Shown here: one piece after another, positions 34,564 through 40,035 of the stretch
How the letters are laid out: the number at the start of each line of letters is the position of its first letter
Numbering within the stretch: the first letter of the stretch is position 1
Assembly: GCF_000337355.1 (NCBI RefSeq)
Contig: NZ_AOJH01000079.1
Span: 380 to 40,414, forward strand
Length of the DNA: 40,035 nt
Reading direction: 5' to 3'
Origin: Halorubrum kocurii JCM 14978
GTDB taxonomy: Archaea; Halobacteriota; Halobacteria; Halobacteriales; Haloferacaceae
Notes under the pieces: generated by a model
What the model saw: the letters and a program-made list of their open reading frames with translations, nothing else
Database searches by the model: none
What the model was told of the DNA's origin: nothing
Program-made: the position numbers and the translations under genes

Positions 34564-34923
34564 ATGACTGAGCGGGTACTCGTCGTCGACGACTCCTCGT
34601 TCCAGCGAACCGTCGTCCGGGACGCGCTGGAGGGTCCCTTCGAGGTGGTCGGCGAGGCGGAGAACGGCGCGGAGGCGGTGGAGCTGTTCGAGGCGTACGA
34701 ACCGGACGCGGTGTCGATGGACGTCGTCATGCCCGAGATGACCGGGATCGAGGCGACGGCCGCGATCAAGGAACGCTGGCCCGACGCGGTGGTCGTGATG
34801 TGCACGAGCGTTGACCAACAGGAGAAGATGATGGAGGCGGTGAAGGCCGGCGCCGACGGGTACGTGACGAAGCCGGTCGACGCCGACAAGCTGGTTCCCG
34901 AGATGGAGAGCCACCTCGGGTAG
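34564..34923 (+). CDS. stand-alone CheY-like response-regulator receiver
   Basis: A 119-residue single receiver domain. The phosphorylation pocket is complete: Asp9 and Asp10 in VVDDSS, the phospho-accepting Asp53 in SMDVVMPEMTG, Thr81 in CTSVDQ, and Lys103 in TKPVD. It closely resembles archaeal CheY, which links chemotaxis kinases to the archaellum motor, but no che or archaellum gene is in the window, so another histidine kinase may be its partner. It is divergent from the AbrB-PhoU gene, with a tail-to-tail neighbour after it. Confidence 0.92.
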   Translation: MTERVLVVDDSSFQRTVVRDALEGPFEVVGEAENGAEAVELFEAYEPDAVSMDVVMPEMTGIEATAAIKERWPDAVVVMCTSVDQQEKMMEAVKAGADGYVTKPVDADKLVPEMESHLG

Positions 34924-34957
34924 GGTCGAGCGGACGGGGAGGGGGACCGCGTCTCGG

Positions 34958-35338
34958 CTACGCCGGGTCGAACGACCGAAGGATGGACGCCAGCGCGCTC
35001 GCGAGCTCTTCGAAGCGGTCCATCTCCATCGAGTCCGTCGTCACCCAGATCCCGTGGTCGTTGGCGATAACGCGCGTGAGGTACCCGTTTTCGAACACGC
35101 GGACCGTGAACTGGTAGTCGCCGAGCTGCGTGTCGGCGTACAGAGACTGCGAGCGAAACCCCTGGCGCTCGTTCTCCGCGAAGCCGACGAGGTCGGCCGT
35201 CCGACTCAGGTCGCTTCGGAGGTACAGCTGGGTGACCTCGTCCTCGGTGAAGTAGGTGAGGCTCCGGAGCTCGTCGCCGATCGCCGTCCGGGCGGCGCTG
35301 AGCAGCTCATCGACGCTGTCGTCTGGTGGATGTGTCAT
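34958..35338 (-). CDS. haloarchaeal protein of unknown function (DUF7522-like)
   Basis: A 126-residue acidic protein with a mixed alpha/beta look: DELLSAARTAIGDELRSLTYFTEDEVTQLYLRSDL, then a Tyr-rich strand region (GDYQFTVRVFENGYLTRVIANDHGIWVTTD), and a C-terminal helix DRFEELASALASIL. From memory it belongs to a family found only in haloarchaea (DUF7522). No catalytic motif is visible. The ATG at 35338 was chosen; another at 35365 in frame would add nine residues. It converges with the CheY-like gene and is divergent from the glycosyltransferase gene. Confidence 0.7.
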   Translation of the reverse strand: MTHPPDDSVDELLSAARTAIGDELRSLTYFTEDEVTQLYLRSDLSRTADLVGFAENERQGFRSQSLYADTQLGDYQFTVRVFENGYLTRVIANDHGIWVTTDSMEMDRFEELASALASILRSFDPA

Positions 35339-35477
35339 GCTATCACGATCAATCGTCTGATACATGAGCGTATGGGTGTCCGCAGAACCGACGACCGGGG
35401 TGGTCTTCCGGTCTGCGGGGGACCGGTTCCGATGCGGAAGGACAGAGTTTAGCGACTCCCCCGATATCGACCCCGTA

Positions 35478-36410
35478 ATGAGCGAGTACGACGACGTCTG
35501 CGTCCTGCTGCCCACGATGGACGAAGTCGAGACGGTCGCGCGCGTCGTCGGGGCGTTCCGCGACGCCGGACTCGACGAAGTCCTCGTGATCGACGGCGGA
35601 TCGACGGACGGCACGCAGGAGGCGGCCCGCGAAGCGGGCGCGCGCGTCGTCGAGCAGTCCGGCCGCGGGAAGGGTCAAGCCGTCAGGGAGGCCGTCTCCG
35701 AGCACATCGACGCGCCGTACGTCGTGATGGCCGACGCGGACGCGACGTACGACGCGACCGACGTCGACGCGATGCTCGATCCCCTGCTGTCCGGCGAGGC
35801 CGACCACGTCATCGGGAATCGGTTCGCGGACATGCGACCGGGCGCGATGACGCGGCTGAACCGGATCGGGAACCGGATCATCAACCTCGCGTTCCGCGCG
35901 ATCCACGGCGAGCAGTACCGTGACATTCTCTCCGGGTATCGGGCGTTCACCCGCGAGTCGTTCGCGAGGCTCCACCTCACCGCCGACGGGTTCGGGATCG
36001 AGACCGAGATGGCGGTCGAGTGCGTGAAGAACCGACAGTCGGTCGCGGTCGTTCCGGTCACCTACCGCGAGCGGCCCGGCGGCTCCGCCACCAACCTCCA
36101 CCCCGTCCGCGACGGCGGCGTGATCTTCCTCGAGCTGTACCGGAAGGCGAAGACGAACAACCCCCTGTTCTACTTCGGGAGCCTCGGCGTGATCTCGACG
36201 AGCGCCGGGGCGCTCATGACCGGGTACGTGCTCTACGACTGGTTCGTCAACGGGATCACCCACGAGATAATCTCGATCGGCGCCGTCGGGGCCGCGCTGT
36301 TAGGGATCCAGCTGTTGATCTTCGGCTTCCTCGCCGACATGATCCTCTCGCTCCACCGCGAGCAGGTGGCGCGCTACGAGCGCACCGCCGACGACGGCTC
36401 GGAACGGTAA
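35478..36410 (+). CDS. aglJ: AglJ-like dolichol-phosphate glycosyltransferase (GT2)
   Basis: A 310-residue membrane-bound family-2 glycosyltransferase. The nucleotide-sugar domain has VCVLLPTMDEVETV, VLVIDGGSTDGT, the metal-binding ADADATYD segment, VIGNRFADMRPGAMTRLNR, LSGYRAFTRESF, and TADGFGIETEMAVECVK. Two C-terminal hydrophobic helices (about 230-255 and 265-290) anchor it. These match AglJ, which adds the first hexose to dolichol phosphate in haloarchaeal N-glycosylation of the S-layer. Related enzymes such as AglD act differently, so the symbol is by similarity. No other agl genes are present here. The ATG at 35478 was chosen because it directly starts the conserved strand; the upstream in-frame start is part of a noncoding region. 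Confidence 0.85.
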   Translation: MSEYDDVCVLLPTMDEVETVARVVGAFRDAGLDEVLVIDGGSTDGTQEAAREAGARVVEQSGRGKGQAVREAVSEHIDAPYVVMADADATYDATDVDAMLDPLLSGEADHVIGNRFADMRPGAMTRLNRIGNRIINLAFRAIHGEQYRDILSGYRAFTRESFARLHLTADGFGIETEMAVECVKNRQSVAVVPVTYRERPGGSATNLHPVRDGGVIFLELYRKAKTNNPLFYFGSLGVISTSAGALMTGYVLYDWFVNGITHEIISIGAVGAALLGIQLLIFGFLADMILSLHREQVARYERTADDGSER

Positions 36411-36510
36411 CCGCCGTCTCCTCCGCCACGTATCGATAAGCGTCGTCTCCTCCGGCGCGTGTCGGGGGGATCGGCGTCCCCGTCTCTTCCCCGAACCGGC
36501 CGAGCCCCAT

Positions 36511-36519
36511 AGTTTATGT
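36511..36519 (+). promoter_or_regulatory. TATA-like box for the AI-2E family gene
   Basis: AGTTTATGT lies 23-31 bases before the ATG at 36542, the standard spacing here, so the gene has its own promoter despite lying about 130 bases after the glycosyltransferase gene. Confidence 0.55.
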
Positions 36520-36541
36520 CCGACCGCAGAGAGGAACGGCC

Positions 36542-37648
36542 ATGGACGAGAAGCGGTTCGTCATCGCCCTCTTCGGACTCGCCGTCGCGATGATCGTCGG
36601 GTTCATCGCCTACCGGTTCATCGCGCCCCTCACCGTCGCCGTCTTCCTCTACTACTCGACCCGGCGCCTCTACCACCGCCTCGAACGCTTCCGGCTCCCC
36701 GCGAGAGTCCGGGCAGTGGCCTCCATGTCGCTGATCGCCGTCCCGCTCATGGGTCTCCTGAGCTACACGGTACTCCTCTTGCTGATCGAGGCGCGACGGT
36801 TCATCGAGCAGTACCCCGTCGCCGAGACCGTCGGGGCCGAGAACTCGTGGGTCGGCGACCTCGCCGCGCTCTCGAACCCGACGTTCGACGGTATGATGCA
36901 GGCGTACCAGTCCGGCCAGCTCGATCCGCTCATCGACTTCGCCTCCGACCAGGCGGGGCTGCTTGCGGGCGTCGTCTCGGGGCTCGCGTTGAACCTCCTC
37001 ATCACGATCATCGTCACGTACTACCTGCTGCTCGACGGCTCGAAGTTCCACGAGTGGCTGCTCACGTTCGACGACGACGCCCTCGTCCGCGAGTACCTGG
37101 AAGCGGTCGACGCCGAGCTGGAGGCGGTGCTGTACGGGAACCTGCTCAACGTCATCGCCATCTCGATCATCGCCGTCGTGACCTACACCGGCTACAACGT
37201 GATCGCCCCGGAGATCGTCGAGGTGCCCTACCCGGCACTCGCGGGAGCGCTCACGGGGATCGCCAGCCTGATCCCCGTGATAGGGATGAAGATCGTGTAC
37301 CTCCCGCTCGCGGCTGTGACCGCGGTCCAGCCGATCCTCGCCGATGAGATCGCCGCCCTCGTGTACGTCGCCGGGTTCCTCGCCGTCGCCGCGGTCGTCG
37401 TCGATACGATCCCCGACATCGTGCTCCGGCCCTACTTCAGCGGGAAGACCACCCACGTCGGGCTGCTGATGCTCGCGTACATCTTCGGGCCGGTCGTGTT
37501 CGGGTTCCACGGGCTGTTCCTCGCGCCGATCGTGCTCGTGTTGGCGCTCACGTTCGCCGACACCGCCCTGATACGGCTCCTCGGCGGGGACTCCGAGGAG
37601 GTCGGTCCGGAAATCCCACGGGGGCAGCGCCAGCTCGACGAGTTCTGA
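36542..37648 (+). CDS. AI-2E family (PerM-like) membrane transporter
   Basis: A 368-residue multi-pass membrane protein. An N-terminal pair of helices (about 8-38) leads to a charged YYSTRRLYHRLERFRLP loop. A long extracytoplasmic/soluble segment (90-140) follows. The conserved C-terminal block has SLIPVIGMKIVYLP, a helix pair around 275-298, DTIPDIVLRPYFSGKTTHVGLLMLAYIFGPVVFGFHGLFLAPIVL. This is the AI-2E/PerM family; members have been reported as autoinducer exporters or cation/proton antiporters, so the substrate is open. No partner genes are evident. Confidence 0.88.
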   Translation: MDEKRFVIALFGLAVAMIVGFIAYRFIAPLTVAVFLYYSTRRLYHRLERFRLPARVRAVASMSLIAVPLMGLLSYTVLLLLIEARRFIEQYPVAETVGAENSWVGDLAALSNPTFDGMMQAYQSGQLDPLIDFASDQAGLLAGVVSGLALNLLITIIVTYYLLLDGSKFHEWLLTFDDDALVREYLEAVDAELEAVLYGNLLNVIAISIIAVVTYTGYNVIAPEIVEVPYPALAGALTGIASLIPVIGMKIVYLPLAAVTAVQPILADEIAALVYVAGFLAVAAVVVDTIPDIVLRPYFSGKTTHVGLLMLAYIFGPVVFGFHGLFLAPIVLVLALTFADTALIRLLGGDSEEVGPEIPRGQRQLDEF

Positions 37649-37708
37649 CCGGTTCCCGCCGGCCGACGAGTCCCGATCGGACCCCGCCAGTCGACGCTCG
37701 GGCCGAAG

Positions 37709-37716
37709 GCATAAAC
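37709..37716 (+). promoter_or_regulatory. TATA box for the CetZ-like gene
   Basis: GCATAAAC lies 26-33 bases before the ATG at 37742, supporting a leaderless transcript for the tubulin-like gene. Confidence 0.55.
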
Positions 37717-37741
37717 CCCCGCTCGACGACCGGAGTGACGT

Positions 37742-38893
37742 ATGCGTGTACACGTCATCGGTCTCGGGGGCGCCGGGGGCCGGATCGCCGACCGGCTCGC
37801 CGCCGACAGCGACGGGGACCGGTTTCTGCAGGGCGTCAACGCGTTCGACACCGACACGGCCGCGCTCGGTTCCCTCCGGTCGATCGGGGAGTCCCGCCGG
37901 TACCGCTTCGGGGACGCGGCCGCCGGAGGCGGACTCGACGGCGATCTCCACGCAGCCCGCCGGCTCGGCGACGCCCACGCCAGCGAGCTGGGTCGGGCGA
38001 TGGACGATCAGCAGCCGTCGCTCGCGGACGCGTTCGTCCTCGTCGTCGGGCTCGGCGGCGGCGCGGGCGCGGGCGTCGCGCCGGCGCTGGCCGAGGAGCT
38101 GACGCGGCTCTACGACGCCCCCGTCTACGCCGTCGGGCTGCTCCCGACGCCCGCGGAGTCCGAGCCCGGCGAGCCCGACCCGGCCCGTGCGAGCGCGACG
38201 GGAGGCGACTCCGAGCGCCCCTCTCCGGACCGGCCCCTCGCGGAGAAGAACGCGGCGCGGACCCTCGACGCGCTCTCGGACCGCTGCGCGGCGGTCTTCC
38301 CGTTCGACAACGGCGACTGGCTCCGGCCGGGAGAGACGCTCGACGACGCCCGCGACCGGCTGAACGCCGTCGTCGCCGAGCGGGTCGCGGCGCTGTTCGG
38401 CGCCGGCGAGGCAGACGACGCGGCCTCGACGCCCCAGCAGGTGCTCGACGCGAGCGACGTGGCCCGGGCCGTCGGCGACGACGGGGAGATCGCCGTCATC
38501 GGCCACGCGACGCAGGCGGTCGATCCGCCCGAGTCGGGGTCGCGGTTCGGGCTCGGGCTGTTCAGGTCCTCGGAACCCGCCGAGGTCGACACGAGCGCCG
38601 CGGTGTCCGCGATCGAGACGACGATCCGGAAGGCTGCCCGCGGGAAGAACACCGCCGAGGTGCCCGACGGACGGGCCGACCGGACCCTGCTCGTCGTCGG
38701 GGGGCCGCCGGCGTGGCTCAACCGCGAGGCGATCGCGGACGGCCGGCGGTGGCTCGCGGACGAGACCGGCTCCGGCGCGATACTGAGCGGCGACGCCCCG
38801 GTCCCGGACGGCGACGAGGTGTTCGCGGTCGTCGTGCGCTCGGGGGTCGACGAGCCGGCCCGGGTCCGCGAGATTCGGGAGTCGATCGCGTGA
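37742..38893 (+). CDS. divergent tubulin/FtsZ-superfamily protein, CetZ-like
   Basis: A 383-residue protein of the tubulin superfamily. The N-terminal nucleotide loop is GLGGAGGRIA (7-16). The signature loop reads GLGGGAGAG (103-111), where typical FtsZ and tubulin have Thr for the first Ala. After it come ALAEELTRLYDAPVYAVGLLP and a helix with EKNAARTLDALSD, then VFPFDNGDWLRPGET, which parallels the LLVDND region of CetZ. The C-terminal domain (about 270-370) ends with VVGGPPAWLNREAIADGRRWL, also CetZ-like. A Pro/Glu/Ser-rich insert lies at 138-165. It differs from FtsZ1/FtsZ2 and from the well-known CetZ1 in several core positions, so its ability to polymerise or hydrolyse GTP is uncertain. 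The next gene starts 78 bases later. Confidence 0.82.
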   Translation: MRVHVIGLGGAGGRIADRLAADSDGDRFLQGVNAFDTDTAALGSLRSIGESRRYRFGDAAAGGGLDGDLHAARRLGDAHASELGRAMDDQQPSLADAFVLVVGLGGGAGAGVAPALAEELTRLYDAPVYAVGLLPTPAESEPGEPDPARASATGGDSERPSPDRPLAEKNAARTLDALSDRCAAVFPFDNGDWLRPGETLDDARDRLNAVVAERVAALFGAGEADDAASTPQQVLDASDVARAVGDDGEIAVIGHATQAVDPPESGSRFGLGLFRSSEPAEVDTSAAVSAIETTIRKAARGKNTAEVPDGRADRTLLVVGGPPAWLNREAIADGRRWLADETGSGAILSGDAPVPDGDEVFAVVVRSGVDEPARVREIRESIA

Positions 38894-38941
38894 CCGCCGG
38901 CTTCCGGTGCCGACTCCTCCCGCCGCTTCCCGACCCGAACT

Positions 38942-38950
38942 CGTTAACCG
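38942..38950 (+). promoter_or_regulatory. TATA-like box supporting a GTG start
   Basis: CGTTAACCG lies 22-30 bases before the GTG at 38972. With no in-frame ATG upstream, this spacing supports the GTG as the start of a leaderless transcript. Confidence 0.45.
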
Positions 38951-38971
38951 CGTGAGGCGCCCAGTACGCCC

Positions 38972-39706
38972 GTGACAACCCACGCCGACCTCGGGCTCGA
39001 CCTCGACGTGCGCGACACGGACGCGGTCGCCGACCGGCGCGACGAGCTCGTCGCCGCCGTGCGGGACCACGCCGGAACGATCGCCTACCAGCTCGCCCGG
39101 CTACAGGGCGGCGACTACGGCCGACAGGAGCTTTCGACGCCGGGCGGGACGTGGACCGTCAAACACGAGGCCGGCGAGCTGGAGTTCCTGCTGTTCTCGC
39201 CGACATCGGGATCGGACGTGTACGTGATCTCGACGAAGCAGCCGCCGGAGCCCGCCGACCTGGCGACAGCCCTCGACGACTACGCGGAGTTCGTCGCGGC
39301 GTGGAACGAGTGGGTAGAATCGCTGTCGGGGGTTCTCGACGGCGTGAGCGCCGAATTTCCCGACCCCGCCTCGACCGACGGGGTCGTCGCCGAGCGCGAC
39401 CGCGTGCTGGACCGCGTGCGCGACACCTGCTCGGTCATGGCCGGCGAGATCTACCGGTACGAGGGCGACGACTACGGCACCTTTACCGCCCGCGTCGACG
39501 GCGACCGCTGGGAGCTGAAGTGGGACGAGGGGACCGTCTCGTACCTCAGGGTGGGCGGGTCGGGCGGGCTCTACATCCTCTCGCAGTACGAGGCGCCGTC
39601 GGCGGCTGACGTGCGCGAGTACGCCGACTCGTTCCGTGGGTTCGTCGACGCGTACAACGAGTTCGTCGCGGAGCTGGAGAGCGACCTTGAGGTGATCGAG
39701 CTGTAG
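38972..39706 (+). CDS. haloarchaeal protein with two tandem copies of one domain
   Basis: A 244-residue protein, GTG start, of no family I recognise. Residues 19-118 and 138-236 are an internal duplication: each has a helix (DELVAAVRDHAGTIAYQL / DRVLDRVRDTCSVMAGEI), a DYG turn, strands with an aromatic-hydrophobic pattern (TWTVKHEAGELEFLLF / RWELKWDEGTVSYLRV), a DVYVIS / GLYILS strand, and a helix ending in FVAAWNEWVESL / FVDAYNEFVAEL. The alternating helix-strand-helix unit recalls small adaptor folds, but no function is claimed. It follows the CetZ-like gene by 78 bases on the same strand, so a role alongside that protein is possible. Its own TATA-like box suggests it can also be expressed alone. 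Confidence 0.8.
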   Translation: MTTHADLGLDLDVRDTDAVADRRDELVAAVRDHAGTIAYQLARLQGGDYGRQELSTPGGTWTVKHEAGELEFLLFSPTSGSDVYVISTKQPPEPADLATALDDYAEFVAAWNEWVESLSGVLDGVSAEFPDPASTDGVVAERDRVLDRVRDTCSVMAGEIYRYEGDDYGTFTARVDGDRWELKWDEGTVSYLRVGGSGGLYILSQYEAPSAADVREYADSFRGFVDAYNEFVAELESDLEVIEL

Positions 39707-39766
39707 GCGTTGCGAAGCGATTGTGACCGATAGCGGGAGTACGTGTCTCACTTCGGTTGATCGGTC

Positions 39767-39816
39767 GTTTATACGTGATCGAGCGGTGTTGCTGTCGGCT
39801 GTTTATAAGTGATCGA
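39767..39816 (+). repeat. tandem TATA-containing direct repeats
   Basis: Two copies of a 16-base sequence differing at one base (GTTTATACGTGATCGA at 39767-39782, GTTTATAAGTGATCGA at 39801-39816), 34 bases apart. Each contains a good TATA-like core. They may be promoters for a transcript running off the window or part of a repeat element with the adjacent inverted repeat. Confidence 0.75.
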
Positions 39817-39833
39817 CGTCGCGGTGAACACTT

Positions 39834-40005
39834 TCAAACCCCCAGCCGGCGAGGCGGGCGCACGCTCGCTGCGCTTCTCGCTCAGTCGCTGTCGCTCCTT
39901 CGCTGCGGTGCTTACATCGTCATCAGAACGCGAAGCGTTCTGATTGGCTCACGAGAGCGGAGCTCTCGTGAACGCCTGCGCCCGCCTCGCCGGCTGCCCC
40001 TTTGA
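39834..40005. repeat. nested inverted-repeat element with two perfect hairpins
   Basis: Outer arms 39834-39865 and 39974-40005 are inverted repeats; within them 39843-39865 and 39974-39996 match at 22 of 23 bases, and outer TCAAA/TTTGA also pair. Inside the roughly 108-base loop lie two perfect stem-loops of 10-base stems and 3-base loops: 39922-39944 (ATCAGAACGC / GCGTTCTGAT) and 39949-39971 (TCACGAGAGC / GCTCTCGTGA). No transposase or open reading frame is present. It resembles a short non-autonomous repeat, as found in haloarchaeal genomes, or a complex structured RNA. Confidence 0.75.
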
Positions 40006-40035
40006 GTCCCGCCCCGCACAGCAACCGCACCTCAC

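Larger units (their letters stand above)
39707..40035. other. 329-base gene-free end of window
   Basis: No protein gene or known RNA is supported. The stretch holds the TATA-containing direct repeats (39767-39816) and the nested inverted repeat (39834-40005). The sequence from 39860 to 39910 is rich in CGCT runs (GCTCGCTGCGCTTCTCGCTC), typical of low-complexity haloarchaeal intergenic DNA. Confidence 0.6.

Noticed and set aside
36374-39070. Reverse open frame of 898 codons over the AI-2E and CetZ-like genes
   Set aside because: Shadow frame: rich in Arg, Asp and His repeats without motifs, while forward genes have recognisable families and promoters.
1-40035. tRNA, rRNA and CRISPR genes
   Set aside because: No T-loop pattern flanked by acceptor stems, no rRNA stretch and no regularly spaced identical repeats were seen on reading both strands.

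Overview
The window is chromosomal DNA of an extremely halophilic archaeon (class Halobacteria). This rests on very high GC, strongly acidic proteins rich in Asp and Glu, TATA-like boxes about 25-30 bases before start codons with almost no leader, and archaeal or haloarchaeal genes: AbrB-PhoU proteins, a CetZ-type tubulin, MBF1, a presenilin-type protease, a DICT-domain protein and an AglJ-like glycosyltransferase. Gene content resembles Halorubrum, but that genus call is inference. Thirty-seven protein genes are supported. No tRNA, rRNA, CRISPR array, transposase or integrase was seen.

Layout. 1-7057: a PUA protein; a 1254-residue winged-helix/NTPase/TPR fusion divergent from an aldehyde-dehydrogenase-fold protein that lacks its catalytic cysteine; and an HD-domain phosphohydrolase. 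7171-13585: a lysine operon, dapA-dapB-dapD-lysA-dapF-dapE, with stop/start overlaps at four of its five junctions. 13603-14100: a convergent NYN/LabA-like gene. 14212-20724: a five-gene peptide/nickel-type ABC transporter operon (binding protein, two permeases, two ATPases). 20737-25168: reverse-strand genes for an incomplete AMP-ligase-like protein, a cupin, DnaJ and DnaK. 25392-30854: triosephosphate isomerase, a DICT sensor, MBF1, EPSP synthase, a small membrane protein and a presenilin-like protease. After a 620-base stretch with no gene, 31476-35338 holds nitrilase and SRPBCC genes, a small winged-helix protein, a small membrane protein, an AbrB-PhoU regulator, a lone CheY-like receiver and an uncharacterised haloarchaeal protein. 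35478-39706 is all forward: AglJ-like glycosyltransferase, AI-2E-family membrane protein, CetZ-like tubulin and a protein with an internal duplication. The window ends in a nested inverted-repeat element.

How the genes work together. Most of the window is housekeeping: lysine and aromatic amino-acid synthesis, glycolysis, chaperones and uptake. Three loci stand out. First, the transporter's binding protein is apparently circularly permuted: behind a normal Tat lipoprotein signal, the C-terminal lobe comes before the N-terminal lobe. Second, the winged-helix/NTPase/TPR fusion shares a promoter region with the cysteine-less aldehyde-dehydrogenase homologue. Third, a divergent tubulin-family protein sits directly before an unrecognised two-repeat protein. 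All family assignments come from reading motifs; no database search was run.
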